DNA of 64,000 bases from Dastarcus helophoroides (Eukaryota > Arthropoda > Insecta > Coleoptera > Bothrideridae): contig CM053332.1 of the NCBI GenBank assembly GCA_028583605.1, forward strand, positions 20,854,797 to 20,918,796. The letters run 5' to 3'. The position numbers and the translations under genes are program-made. This document shows positions 1-14,225 of the stretch, one piece after another (within the stretch, counting starts at the first letter, position 1; each line of letters opens with the position of its first letter). Under the pieces are notes generated by a model, which made no database searches, was not told the DNA's origin, and was given only the letters and a program-made list of their open reading frames with translations.

Positions 1-2450
1 AGATGTTTTGATTCTGTTTTGCAAAATAGAGGCTTGTGTTTTTAATTTTCATTTTTTCTGAAAATGAGATTTCTGAATCGTTTGATTTATCTCAAAATTT
101 CGATTTTATTTCAAAATTTCACTTCAGTTCCAAATCTTTTTTTTTATTCAAATTTCGAATTATTCCAAAATCTCCTCTTCAGAAGTGTTTGATTTTTTAA
201 AATTTTAACTATCTAAAGTGTCGAAAATTACACCTTTTTCGAAAATTTTGCCTTTTTCGAAATTTGAACCAACAAAATTTAAATTAATTTTTGAGATCTC
301 GGTCTCCTTTTTTTTCAAAATCTGGACATTTTTGAAAACGACTTTTTTAAAATTTTGACTTGTTTTAAACGTTTTTTAAAAATATCGACTTTTTGAAATT
401 CCGGTTTTTCAAAATTTTAACTTTTTTCCAAACTTGACGATTTATTTCAAAATTATTTGAAACTTTGGACTCTTTTAAAGTTTTGATTTAAAAAAGTCGA
501 CTTTTCTCAAAATGTTAGCTATTTTGCTACATTTTGACTATTTTTTCAAAATGTTGGCTATTTTTCGTAATTTCGGCTATTTTTCAAAAATTTCAACCTT
601 TCGGGGAATTTAAATTTTTCTTTAAATGTGACATTATTTTCAAATATTTTTGAAAATTTCTCTTTTCTCACAATTTTAACTTATAGTTTTGACTATTTTT
701 TTTTTAATTTGAACGACTTTTTAAGATCTCGACATTTTAAAATTTCTTCTTTTTTTTTCAAAATTTTGAATTTTTTCAAAACGAATTTTTCAAAATTTCG
801 TCTTATCTGAAATTGTCAACATTTTTTACAAATATCGATTTTTAGAAATTTCGAATTTTCAAAATTTAACATTTTCTTCAAACTTTGCGACTTATTTCAA
901 TTTTTTTGCAACTTTCGAGTTTAAAATTTAGACCTTTAAAAAAAATCTACTTTTTTAAAAATTTTGACTATTTTTTTTAAATTTGAACCAGCTTTTAAGA
1001 TCTCGACGTTTTAAAATTTCTTCCTTTTTTCAAAATTTTGAATTTCTTCAAAATGACTTTTTCAAAATTTTGTCTTATTTTAAATTGTCGAAATTTTTTA
1101 AAAATATCGATTTTTAGAAATTTCGAATTTTCAAAATTTTAACATTTTTTTCAAACTTTGCGACTTATTTCAATTGTTTTGCAACTTTCGAGTTTAAAAT
1201 TTAAACTTTAAAAAAAAATTACTTTTTTCAAAATTTCGACATTTTTTCAAAATCTTCAATTTTTTCAAAACGACTTCCAAATTTTGTCTTTTAGCTTAAA
1301 TTGTCGAAATTTTTTAAATATATCGATTTTTAGAAATTCCGAATTTTCAAAATTTTAAATTTTTTTCAAACTTTGCGACTTCTTTCAATTTTTTTGTTTT
1401 TTTTTAGACTTTTAAAAAATCTACTTTTTTCAAAATTTCAACTTTTGAGATTTTCAACCATTTCTCAAAGTTTTCCCACTTTTTTCAAAATGTTTAATTT
1501 TTTGAATACGTCTTTTTCAAAATTTAACTTCTGTTTTAAATGGTCCACATTTTTCAAAAATATCGACTTTTTGAAATTCAGATTTTTCAATATTTTATTT
1601 TTTTTTCAAATTTAACCATATATTTCAATATTTTTTTTTTGAATTTTCGGCTTCTTAAACTTTTGACTTTTTTACAAAAAATCTATTGTTTTCAAAATTT
1701 TGGCTATTTTTCCAAATTTTGACGTTTTACAGAATTTGGAATTTTTTTTAAATTTCGCATTATTTTCGTTTTTTTTTTTCAAAATTTTAAATTTCGATTA
1801 TTTTTCAAAATTTGAGCAAGATCTTGATTTTTTAATTTTTCCTTTTTTTATGACAATCTTAAATTTTTTGAAAACTGTTTTCAAAAATTTGATGTTTGCT
1901 TTGAATTTTGAATTTGAATTTTTTCCAAACTCAACGACTGTTTTCAGATTTTTTTGAATTTTCGGCCTTTTAATATTTTGACTTTTTGCAAAAAATCTAC
2001 TGCTTTAAAAATGTTGGCTATTTTTCCAAATTTTGACATTTTAGAGAATTTGGATTTTTTTTAAATTTCGCAAAAAAAGGAAAACTTAAAACAAATCGAG
2101 ATCTTAAAAGTTGCTCAGATTTTGAAAAATAGTCGAAATTCAAAAGTTTTTTAAAAAATTTCGAATTTCGACTATGTTTCAAAATTTGAGCAACTTTTTA
2201 GATCTCGATTTTTTTAATTTCTCATTTTTTCTTAAAAATCTTAAATATTTTGAAAACTATGTTTTTGAAATTTTTATTTTGACTTTTTCAAATTCCGAAT
2301 TTCGAAAATTTCACCTTTTTTTCAAACTCAACGACTGTTTTCAGATTTTTTGAATATTCAGCTTTTCAGTTTTCAATTTTGACTATTTTTCAAAATTTGA
2401 ACAACTTTTAAGAACTCGTTTTTTTAATTTCTCCTTTTTTTGAAAATCTC
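1..2450. repeat. Degenerate AT-rich repeat, T-rich orientation
   Basis: The stretch is built from imperfect reiterations of words such as TTTTCAAAATTTCGAC, with no conserved long period and no supportable coding sequence. Short open frames here are Phe/Leu-rich by-products of the T-rich strand. About 110 bases near the start (roughly 21-130) recur at 10644-10750, so part of it is a duplicated block. The orientation flips abruptly to A-rich near 2450. Confidence 0.7.
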
Positions 2451-4268
<1,818 letters not shown>

Positions 4269-4381
4269 AAAGCTGCTTCAAACCAAAATTTTCCAAAAAT
4301 TTTTGTTTTAACTAGAAATAAGTTTTAATTGTTAATATTTTTACTTTGATTTTTTTTTTTTAATAATAGGTGTCATTATTT

Positions 4382-4925
4382 TCTCAAACGATCGCTTAAC
4401 CACTTGAGTAACTTTGATAAAAATTTGCAGAAAGTTTTTTCTTAAACCCGACACACGACATATGGTATTTTTTGTTTCGGAAAATGCTTCCAAAGAACTT
4501 ACAGTGGACGCTATGCTTCGATAAAAAAATCGCTACCTATGAAAAATTCGAACAATGCGAAAGTGTGTTTGTTACCGCTTAACCGCTGGAGCAATTTTTA
4601 ACAAAAATGGGCAGAGATGTTCTCTAGAATCCGACAAAGGGTACTTTTTATCCCGAAAAAGCCTCTAAAGAACCTAAAGTGGCACCTCGAATTGTATACT
4701 AAACATCCTCCTTCTACTTGCCGGCAATAATAACCTGCTTGCGGAAAATCCGAATGAAAAGTGCGTTCGTGTGTTTGTTACTTCTGCAGCGCTTTTGCAA
4801 TTTTGACGAAAATTCACAGGGGAGGTCCTTTGGAGCCCGACAAGGAATTTAGAGTGGTTTTTACCCCGAAAAATGCTCTCAAAGAATTTCAGTGGAACCT
4901 CGATCCACGATCGCCTTTGTTCACG
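4382..4925. repeat. Three diverged ~200-bp tandem units
   Basis: Units beginning near 4382, 4577 and 4780 share the order GTGTTTGTTAC, then CGCTTAACCGCTGGAGCAA, then a GACAAAAAT-like block, CCCGACA, a TTTTTATCCCGAAAAA-like block and AAAGAAC..GTGG. The motif order resembles a repeat widespread in insect genomes (recalled, not checked). The minus-strand open frame across the third unit is not a credible gene. Confidence 0.6.
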
Positions 4926-4955
4926 ACGTAAACAGTTTAAAAGAAGCTTTGGCAA

Positions 4956-7080
4956 CCAAATGTTTGTTGATTGGGTTAACTTACAATAATTTGTTTTATG
5001 ACTAAGTTCTGGCAGAAAAAAAATGAAGATTTTGAAGCCCCGGAGAAGAATTTGGAAAATGGGGGCGGCTATAACGATCGCATTTATGTAGCTCAGCTGT
5101 TAGTTAACCTTGGCATTTGGTACAAAGGAATAATCATCGGAGTGTGCCTTAAAGTGTGTCACTCAAATTAAAGAACACTTTAAGGTTTTTTATATGAGTG
5201 ATAACATTTTGCTTAACGTTTGCTAATTCTAGCTAATCATTACCATAACTTGTGACAACTTTATTTTTAATCTAAACTTTTTGTTATTAAATTAAGTTTC
5301 TGTAGACGAACATTCTAATATTTTTTTTTGATTGGCAATTGGACGTGTCCAGTGTTCCTAGCACATGATGGGGAGGTTGAAATACTTATCCCCTGAAACC
5401 AACAAAAATTAAAAAACACAACAAAAGTTGCAACTTTTGTTGCGTTTTTTAATCTTTCTAGGTTTCAGGGGACAAGATTTGTATTTCAATTTTTGAAGAC
5501 AACCAAGGACCAAAACAAAACATGATGGGGGGTACCATCACAAACAATTTGTGTCATGGAGTATCGTAATTTTACAGTTCATTTTTATCAAAATTTGTCG
5601 TTTTTCACGTTCACGTTCAGCATTTTTCAGTTCGTTGGTCATAAACTGTGCACGCTTTGTGGCAAACACTCAGTGCAACTTTCTAATGAAAATTGCTCGT
5701 TATCGACGTTATTAGTAACAATGTGGTCAATTAAAAACGAATAATCATCGGCGTTCGCAACACATGCTTCATAAATCACACAATTACCAAATGTCTGGAC
5801 CTTAAATTGGACAAACATCCACTACTAATCATTTCTAATCAAACGACCTCAACCATTGTGTTAAACATGGGTAAAAATGTGCAATAAAGCTTTATCAACA
5901 AATAACTAAAGCATTGTTTGCTTTTTCAAGCCAGACGGAAGACTTGTTGTTTACCTTTGTCTATTAAACGCTAAAAAAGTAATCCAAAGTAGGTAATCCA
6001 AGTGAGGAAATTCTTGTTGCTAAATTAAACTAATTTTTATTAAAACGTTTGAATCACTCCACTGTTAATAATAAAAAACATCACCATTTCCTACAGCATT
6101 TTAACAAAAGCTGTCCGCACTAGACCACTACACGCCGCACAACTGGCTTTCTTGTGTTCTTTTAACAAACAGTAAAGAGGTAGGGATAGATGGATGTACA
6201 GTTATCTCTGTCTAAATGTTCATTTGTGTCGACTGTCTCTATTTAGGGTACTTTTATTCAACTTTACGAATTCGTAGAAATGTAGTTTCACACCGTGGCA
6301 CTGTCCTGTGGTGCAACGTTAACGCTTTTTTTTCAACGTTACGCTGCGCGCCGTTAAAGGGTCCGATTAAGGCGGATTTGGACGTCAGCGCGAGTTCAGA
6401 ATCCTCCTCACGCAAGAACCTGATTTAGTTGCAACGTTGCGAATTCTTGGCCGGCCGCAGTCCGGTCAAACCAGTTGAAAATTTTATACAAATATGGCAT
6501 TAATCCGCTGGTGGCAATAATGACTAATACTTGGGATTTGTATTATTCATTTTTCTTGTGAATACCCAGTGGTGGTCGGGTAAGAAGACGAGCGGGTATA
6601 TTTGGAAGAAGATTAAATTCAAAACGCATGGGACGCTATTGAACAGGTGCATCCATAGCATTTGTGGAATTTAAATTATTTCAATTAATCTGGTTCAGTT
6701 TTCTCTTGAATGCTTACTATTTAGTTATTAAAGTAAAGAATATAGTTATAGTGACCCATAAACTTCTGCTGAATAGAGATAATAGTAAGAGAAGCTAAAG
6801 CACAAATATCCGGCAATTACGCCAGGGGCCGGTCTGCAATTATTTGGGGAGAAGCTAATTTGGATTTGGCGCCTCCGCACGTTTGGTTCAGTTTGTATCA
6901 GAGACTAGTCTCTGGTTTGGATAGTAATGTCGTAGCAGCAAGTTTTTAGAATGTTAAATCTCCGCTGGGTTTAGCGAGACCTAAGCACCGCACTACCAAC
7001 ACTATTCGATTCTTAGCATAGACTTAAAGCGTGGATGCAATAACATAAATCTCCAAACAGCTCTTTTTAACCGACAACAT
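4956..7080. other. Mixed low-copy DNA, no gene recognised
   Basis: Base composition is closer to balanced than in the flanking repeats, with some GC-richer patches (6330-6470, 6820-7010). I found no convincing exon, tRNA or complete transposon apart from the foldback element at 5374-5519. A CAGGGGCCGG stretch near 6821 resembles the terminus of hAT-type DNA transposons, but no partner end was found. A 14-bp palindrome (AGAGACTAGTCTCT) lies at about 6900. Confidence 0.4.
5374..5519. mobile_element. Foldback element, copy A
   Basis: Two arms meet directly at a centre reading AAAAGTTGCAACTTTT. The arms run outward through ACACAACAAAAG, the T/A-rich ATTAAAAAAC, the CCCCTGAAACC block and a TTGAAATAC block. 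The right end continues into AACCAAGGACC. The flanks carry an 11-bp direct duplication, ACATGATGGGG, at 5363-5373 and 5520-5530. This is one of ten copies or fragments of the family in the window. It lacks the CGCGTTTCGACAGCC segment present in longer copies. Confidence 0.8.
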
Positions 7081-7396
7081 TGCGCTGTCTTCGTTTTAGA
7101 CTTCGACTCTTCAAAATGTCAACTTTTTTTTACAACATTTCAACTTTTTCCAAAATTACACCTTTAACATTTTCAATTTTCTAAAAATTTTTTCAAACTT
7201 CTCGAAACTTTGCGCTTAAAAAAATGATTTCGTGGAAATTTCGCTTTTTTCACTCTTCACTGTTTTAAATGTCAACTCTTCAATATTTCGGCTTTTCAAA
7301 ATTTCCACTTTTTTATAAAATTTTAATTTTTTTCAAAATTGCGTCCTTATTCTAACATTTCCAATTTTCTGAAGAGTATTTTTTTTTTTATTTCTC

Positions 7397-9469
7397 GAAA
7401 CTTCTTCTTCTGCTCTTCCTCTTCTTCTTTCTCTTCTTTTTCTTCTATCTCTTCTTCTTCCTCTTCCCCTTCCTCTTCTCCTTCCTCTTCTTCTTCTTCC
7501 TCTTCTCCTTCCTCTTCTTCCCCTTCCTCTTCTCCTTCCTCTTCTTCTTCTTCCTCTTCTTCGTCTTCTTCCTCTTCTCCTTCCTCTTCTTCTTCTTCTT
7601 CTTCCTCTTCTCCTTCCTCTTCTTCTTCTTCCTGTTCTTCTTGCTCTTCTTTTTCTTTCTCTTCTAATTCTTTCTCTTCTTCTTCCTCTTCTTCTTTCTC
7701 TTCTTCCTTTCCTTCCACTTTTTCCTTTTCTTCCACTTCTTCTTCCTCTTCTCCTTCCTCTTCTTCTTCTTCCTCTTCTTCCTTTTCTTTCTCTTCTTCT
7801 CCCTCTTCTCTTTCTTCTTCTTCTACCTCTTCTTTCTTTTTTTCTCTTCTTCCGTTTCTTCTTCTTCTTCCTCTTCTCCTTCCTCTTCTTCTTCCTCTTC
7901 TTCTTCCTCTTCTCCTTCCTCTTCTTGTTCTTCCTCTTTTTCTTCCTGTTCTCCTTCCTCTTCTTGCTCTTCTTTTTCTTCCTCTTCTTCTATTTCTTCT
8001 TCTAATTCTTTGTCTTCTTTTTTCTCTTATTCTTCTTCTTCCTCCTCTTCTCTTTCCTTTTCTTCTTCTTCCTCTTCTTCCTTTTCTTCCTCTTCTTCTC
8101 CTTCCTCTTCTTCTTCTTCCTCTTCTTCTCCCTCTTCTCCTTCTTCTTCTTCTTCCTCTTCTTTCTTTTTTTCCTCTTTTTCCACTTCTTCCTCTTTCTT
8201 CTTTCTCTTCCTCCTCTTTTTCCTCTTCTTCTTCCTCTCCTTCTTTCTCTTCTTCTTCTTCCTTCTCTTCTTCCTCCTCTTCTTTCTCTTCTTCCTTCCT
8301 CCCTTTCTCTTCTTCTTTCTCTTCTTCGTCATCTTCCTCTTCTTCCCCTTCTCTCTCTTCCTTCTTCTCTTCCTCTTCTTTCTCTTTCTCTTCTTCTTCC
8401 TCTTCTTCTTCCTCTTCTTCCTCTTTTTCTATTTCTTTCTCTTCTTTTTCTTCTTCTTTCTCTTCTTTTTCCTCTTCTTCTTAATCTTTTTTATCTTCTT
8501 CTTCCTATGAAGTAGGTTTCTTAACCTTTTCAGTTCTTCAAACCTCTTGTTCTTCTGATGTCCAGCATTTTTTCCATCTCTAGAAACTGAAAATCCGTGG
8601 AAATTTCCATGGTTTTAAAATCTTGACCGTTTTAAATTTAGACTATTCAAAAAGTCAATTTTGTTTTCAAAATTTCACACTTTCTTTCTCTTTTTCCTCT
8701 TCTTCCTATTCGTCTCTTTCTTCTTCTTCCTCTTCTTTTTCTTCCTCCTCTATTTCTTCCTCTTCTTCCTCTTCTTTCGCCTTTTTTTCCTCTTCTTCTT
8801 CCTCTTGTTCTTCCTCTTCTTCTTCCTTCTCTTCTTCTTCTTCCTCTTATTCTTCTCCTTCTTCCTTTGAGGTAGGTTTCCAAACCTTTTTAGGTCTTCA
8901 AACCTCTTGGTCTTCTGATGTCCAGCATTCTTTCCATCTCTAGAAACTGAAAATCCGTGGAAATTTCCATATTTTTAAAATCTTGACCGTTTTAAATTTC
9001 GACTCTTTAAAAAGTCACTTTTTTTTCAAAATTTCACACTTTCTTCCTCTTCTTCCTCTTCTTTTTGCTCTTCTTCCTATTCTTCTTCTTCCTCTTCTTC
9101 TTCCTCTTCTCTTCCTCTTCTGCTTCCTCTTCTTTTTCTTCATCCTCTATTTCTTCCTCTTCTTCTTCCTCCTTTTCCTCTCTTTCTTCTTCTTCCTCTT
9201 CTTTCTTCCTCTTCTTCTTCTTCCTTCTACTCTTCTTCCTCTTCTTCTTCTTCCTTTGAGGTAGGTTTCCCAACCTTTTTAGGTCTTCAAACCTCTTGTT
9301 CTTTCGATGCCCAGCATTCTTTTCATCTCTAGAAACTGAAAATCCGTGAAAATTTCCATGTTTTTAATATCTTGGCCGTTTTAAATTTCGACTCTTTAAA
9401 AAGTCAATTTTTTTTCAAAATTTCACACTTTCTTCCTCTTTTTCCTCTTCTTTTTTCTCTTCTTCCTAT

Positions 9470-9508
<39 letters not shown>

Positions 9509-9522
9509 TCTCTTCCTCTTCT

Positions 9523-9561
<39 letters not shown>

Positions 9562-10560
9562 TCTCTTCCTCTTCTTCTTCTTCCTCTTTTTTCTTGCTCC
9601 TCTATTTCTTCCTCCTCTATTTCTTCCTCTTCTTCTTCCTCTTTTTCCTCTTTCTCCTTTTTTCCTCTTATTTTTCCTCTTGTTCTTCCTCTTTTTCTTC
9701 TTCCTCCTCTTCTTCTTCTTCCTCTTCTTCTTCTTCCCCTGAGGTAGGTTTCCCAACCTTTTCAGGTCTTCAAACCTATTGTTCTTCCGATGTCCAGTAT
9801 TCTTTCCATCTCTCGAAACTGAAAATTCGTGGAAATTTCCATGTTTTTAAAATCTTGCCCTTTTAAATTTCGACTCTTCAAAAAGTCATTTTTTTTCAAA
9901 ATTTTCACACTTTCTTCCTCTTCTTCCTCTTTTTTTCCTCTTCTTTCTATTCTTCTTCCTCTTCTTCCTCCTCCTCTTCTTCCTCCTCCTCTTCTTCCTC
10001 TTCTCTTCCTCTTTTTCCTCTTCTTTTTCTTCCTCCTCTTTTTCTTCCTCCTCTTTTTCTTCCTCTTCTTATTCTTCTTCTTCCCCTTCTTCCTCTTTCC
10101 TCTTTTTCTTCTTCCTCTTCCTACTTCTTTTTTCCTCTTCTTCCTCTTTTTCTTCCTCTTCCCCTTCTTTTTCTTCTTCCTCTTCTTCTTCCTCTTTCTT
10201 CCTCTTTTCTTTCTCTTCTTCTTTCTCTTCTTTTTCTTCCTCTTTTTTCTTCTTCTTCCTATTCTTCTTTCTCTTCTTTCTCTTCTTAATTTTCTTCTTC
10301 CTCTTCTTCTTCCTGTTCTTCTTCCCCTTCTTCTTCCTCTTCTTCTTCTACTTCTTTTACTTCTTCCTCCTCTTCTTCTTCCTCTGAGGTAGGTTTCTCA
10401 GCCTTTTCAGGTCTTCAAACCTCTTGTTCTTCCGATGTCCAGCATTCTTTCCATCTCTCGAAACTGAAAATTCGTTGAAATTTCCATGTTTTTAAAATCT
10501 TGACCTTTTTAAATTTCGACTCTTCAAAATGTCAATTTTTTTTCAAAATTTCACATAATT
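7397..10560. repeat. Five-unit higher-order polypyrimidine array
   Basis: CTT/CTC/TCC-rich tracts (about 7397-8505, 8685-8867, 9043-9257, 9432-9737, 9914-10384) alternate with a conserved spacer of about 175 bp at 8506-8684, 8868-9042, 9258-9431, 9738-9913 and 10385-10560. The spacer carries GGTAGGTTTC, GGTCTTCAAACCTCTTG, GATGTCCAGCATTCTTTCC and GTGGAAATTTCCATG. The tract varies from about 180 to 1100 bases while the spacer stays nearly constant. Serine-rich open frames on + and Glu/Lys-rich ones on - are by-products. Confidence 0.92.
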
Positions 10561-11160
10561 TTCGCGTTTTCTAAAAATTTCTGTTTTTTTTCAAATTTTC
10601 GCAAAGTTGCACGTTTAAAAAAGAGCTTTTGAACTTTTTTTTTGCAAAATTGTAGCTTGTTTTTTTTTTTAATTGTCACTTTTTTTAAAAATGCGATTTT
10701 TGAATCGTTTGATTTATCTCAAAATTTCGATTTTATTTCAAAATTTTGATTTCATTTCAAAATTTTGATTTCATTTCAACATTTTGGTTTCATTTCAAAA
10801 TTTTACGTCAGTTTCAAAATTTCCTTTTTTATTGAAATTTCTACTTTTTTCAAAATCCCGTTTTCGCCGATTGTTTTTAAAAATTTTCAGTTTCTTTAAA
10901 GATTTCCTAGACTTTTCAGTTCTCTGTTTTATTTTTAACATCAGGTTGTTGACATTTTGTTTTAAAATTAACTTTTTTTGAACATTTTTAATTCGAAATT
11001 TCGGACTTTCGGGACTTTCTTTCTTTAAAATTTCAACTATACATTTATCCAAAATTTCCATATTTTAACTTTTCACCATTTTGAACTTTTTGAAAGTTTC
11101 GACTTCCTTATAAGTGTAGCATTTTTTCAAAATTTAGGCTTTTCGAAAATTTTGGCCTGT
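10561..11160. repeat. Degenerate T-rich repeat with 19-bp tandem units
   Basis: AT-rich degenerate repeat continues from the array. At about 10737-10800 a 19-bp unit (TTCAAAATTTTGATTTCAT) is repeated three to four times. The segment 10644-10750 matches the first 130 bases of the window, including GAATCGTTTGATTTATCTC. No gene is visible. Confidence 0.65.
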
Positions 11161-11448
11161 CTTTGACGTTGTTGTGATTATTTTGGAAATTTTACACCAA
11201 TTTCAAAAGCACAACTTTAATAAAATTAATGTCTATGTACCATTATTTGTGGGTACATTCTGTATAGAGAACAGAAGAATTCTTTGATAAGGTATTGTAA
11301 CAAAAAGTAATTATAAAGTTTATTTGGGAATTTTCTAGAACATTTGGTATGGGGAAGCGGCCGCGATAATAAATCAAATAAGCACTCCAGAAATTTTGGC
11401 AAACGATAAGTTTTATCTGCGAGATTCTTTTAGAACCCGAACCAGGAC

Positions 11449-11456
11449 CTATATAA
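11449..11456 (+). promoter_or_regulatory. TATA box in the solo LTR
   Basis: CTATATAAGG lies about 155 bp from the LTR start and about 135 bp upstream of AATAAA, which is where a retrotransposon core promoter would be expected. Confidence 0.55.
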
Positions 11457-11584
11457 GGCGGTGGTTTTTCCTTCAGTGTAGTTAGTTAGAAATCAATGAA
11501 TAAGTCAGTTCATTAAATAGTGTAGTTAGAAGTCGATGAATAAGTTAGTGAATTACGATTGTAGTGTTCCGAAATCAGTTTAGA

Positions 11585-11590
11585 AATAAA
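11585..11590 (+). promoter_or_regulatory. Polyadenylation signal in the solo LTR
   Basis: AATAAA lies about 50 bp before the LTR end, a standard R-region position. Confidence 0.5.
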
Positions 11591-11644
11591 GTGGTTGCAA
11601 TTCACTAAGTGTTAATCATTCGAACCGATAACGCGCAACAGTAT

Positions 11645-12300
11645 CATTCTGTAGACGTTGATTTAATTAAAAAAAGATCAAATATTTGAGATTTTTTATT
11701 TTTTACGGACTAAATGAGTTATTCATAAATCTAGACCAACGTTAGAAGCGCTTAATACACGATCAATCTTACCGACGCGCTTTAAAATTGTGAAATAACC
11801 TTTTCGATTGCAGGGCGTACTATAATGATACACGGGGAAGCTACCAAGCGTCCGTATATAACACTTAAATCAATTACAAACTATTGGTGATATTTCACAT
11901 TGTGATTGAGGTGATTGGGTTTTAGTTGTGTAAACCGGCTTGGATTCCTTTCACACGATCACATAGCCGCAGAGCCGTCTATACCTTTCAGATATTTCAG
12001 TTTTAGTCATCTCCGCTGCCGACTTACCTGTCGCGGTGTTGCCACACTTTTGAAGAATTCCGCTGTTTATCTACGTAACTTGTTGATTCGCAATCGGACT
12101 TTCTCCGCGTTTTTCGCGATTGGTATTATCCGAGAACCTTTAAATGTCATCAATTAGGAAGCCGATGGTTTATAGCACCTTGGATTTAATATTTACTCGT
12201 TGGGACCATATCCGCTGCGCGTCCATCTCTTGTGCAAACTTTAAAAACATTTAAATTTATATAGAATCGATAAAATTACGAATTTCTAAAAAATTATATA
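11645..12300. other. Low-copy DNA, no gene recognised
   Basis: The stretch between the LTR and the next repeat has moderately higher GC around 11920-12130. The 80-residue open frame there has no recognisable domain, and I saw no splice context that links it to the sponge gene. It may be eroded transposon sequence. Confidence 0.35.
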
Positions 12301-12304
12301 CAAA

Positions 12305-12412
12305 TTTTTTCCCCTGAAATCAAGAAAAATTATAAAATATAATGAAAGTTACTCAACGCGTTTCGATAGCCAAGTTATCATCTTCAAAGAGATATTCTTT
12401 AGAGAGATGAAT
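12305..12412. mobile_element. Foldback element fragment, copy B
   Basis: A diverged left arm reads CCCCTGAAATCAAGAAAAAT, then CAACGCGTTTCGATAGCC and ATCATCTTCAAAGAG. The right arm is missing. It matches the longer family members at 33761 and 56570. No target duplication was found. Confidence 0.6.
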
Positions 12413-14225
12413 TTTTGATAAAGTTTGTCGACATTTTCGACAATATAAACTGTTTAAAAACTTGCCAATTTGAAAAGTCGCAATTTTCGAAGAAAATTAA
12501 AAAATGAAGAAATTTTTGTAAAATCTCAAATTTTTAAAAAATCTCAATTTTTTGAAAAACCTCAAAATTTTGAAAAGTAAACGACGATTTCAAAAAAAAG
12601 TCGAAATTTGCTTTTTGCGAATCGATATTTTGAAACTTGCAAAGAAGTTTAAATTTCGAAAGAAGGCAAATTTTGGTAAAAGATAAAATTTTGAAAAATA
12701 TTCAATTTAAAAAAAAGTTGAATTTTTGAAAAAAATGAAGCTTTAAAACCTTAGATATTTCCAAATATCGTAAAAAATATCCAAACTTTTTGTCGAAGTT
12801 GTTTAAAAAAAAATCGTCATTTAAAAAAAAGTCGAAAATTTCAAGAGGCCAAATTTAAAAAATAAAAAATTTTGAAAAATCGAAATTCATAAAGAAAATT
12901 AAAAAAAATGACGAAATTTTTGAAAAATCCCAAATTTTTGAAAACCTTAAAATTTTGGAAAATAATCGAAGATTTCAAAAAAAGTCGAAATTTGCTTTTT
13001 GCGAATCGATATTTTGAAATGTGCAAAGGAGTTTAAATTTCGAAAGAATATCAAATTTCGGTAAAAGATTAAATTTTAAAAAACAGTCAATTTCCAAGAA
13101 AAAAGTCGAATTTTTGAAAAAAGTGCAGCTTTAAAACATTTGACATTTCCAAAAACCGTAAAAATGTTCCAAAAAATGAAAAAATATAGAAATTTTCAAA
13201 AATTTCGAAATTTTCAAGAACCACAATTTTGAAAATAATATCCAAACTTTTAATCAAAGTTTTTGAAAAAAAATGTCAATTTTAAAAAAAATCAAAAGTT
13301 TCAAAGGGCCAAATTTAAGAAAAAAATTAAAAATTTGGAAAAATCGAAATTTTCAAAGCAAATTAAAAAAAATGACGAAAATGTTGAAAAATCTCAAATT
13401 TTTGAAAAACCTCAAAATTTTGAAAAATAATCGAAGACTTCAAAAAAACGTCGAAAGATGCTTTTTGCGAATCGATATTTTGAAACTTGCAAAGAAATTT
13501 AAATTTCGAAAGAAGGCAAATTTTGCTAAAAGATAACATTTTGAAAAATAGTCAATTTCGAAAAAAAAGTCGAATTTTTGAAAAAAGTGAAGCTTTAAAA
13601 CACTCGCCATTTCCAAACCAAAAACCATAAAAAAATTCCAAAAAATGAAAAATTTAGTAATTTTCAAAAAAGTCAAAATTTTTAAGTCACAAATTTGAAA
13701 ATAAATATCCAAACTTTTAGTCGAAGTTTTTTAAGAAAAAACTCGCCATTTAAAAAAAAATCGAAAGTTTTCAGAGGCGACATTTTTCAAAAAATAAAAA
13801 AATTTGAAAAAATTGTCTAAAAAATGAAAAAAATATAAAAATCTTCAAAAAAGTCAATATTTTCAAGAACCAAAGTTTAAAAAAACATCTAAACTTTTTA
13901 TCGGTTTCAAAAAAAATCGCCATTTTTAAAAAACGAAAATATCGAAATTTTGAAGAGGCGACATTTTTCAAAAAAATAAAAAATTTTGAAAAAATTGCCC
14001 AAAAAATGAAAAAATATAGAAATGTTCAAAGGTCAATGTCTACAAGATCAAAGTTTAAAAAAAAATATCTAAACTTTTAGTCGAAGTTTTCAAAAAATAT
14101 CGCCATTTTGAAAAAAAGAAAAAATCGAAACTTTCAAAAGGCGAAATTTGTCAAACAAATAAAAAATTTTGAAAAAATTGTCCAAAAAAAAAGGAAAAAA
14201 ATATAGAAATTTTCCAAAAAGTCAA
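12413..14225. repeat. Diverged ~390-460-bp tandem repeat, A-rich
   Basis: A block containing CTTTTTGCGAATCGATATTTTG and AACTTGCAAAGAAGTTTAAA recurs near 12610, 12997 and 13460, with further degraded units to 14225 (AAATCGCCATTT and CAAGAGGCGACATTT blocks near 13740, 13920 and 14100). The same units reappear at 33400-33760 and 34011-34260, inside the sponge gene. No coding potential is supported. Confidence 0.7.

Larger units (their letters stand above)
11296..11640 (+). mobile_element. Solo LTR of an LTR retrotransposon
   Basis: The 345-bp segment begins TGTAACA and ends CGCAACA, the usual TG..CA form, and is bracketed by a 4-bp duplication GTAT (11292-11295 and 11641-11644). Inside are a TATA box at 11449-11456 and AATAAA at 11585-11590, in the order expected for the U3-R-U5 of an LTR. 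Two related stretches, GTGTAGTTAG followed by ATGAATAAG, lie in between. No internal coding region or second LTR is adjacent, so it is probably a recombination remnant. The 4-bp duplication fits a Gypsy-type element, but the family was not identified. Confidence 0.72.

Noticed and set aside
6890..7010. Possible tRNA or tRNA-derived SINE near 6.9 kb
   Set aside because: No cloverleaf or convincing A/B box could be drawn.
7339..8510. Serine-rich or Leu/Phe-rich proteins on + and Glu/Lys-rich proteins on -
   Set aside because: They are by-products of the CTT/CTC polypyrimidine tract, which is open in several frames on both strands.
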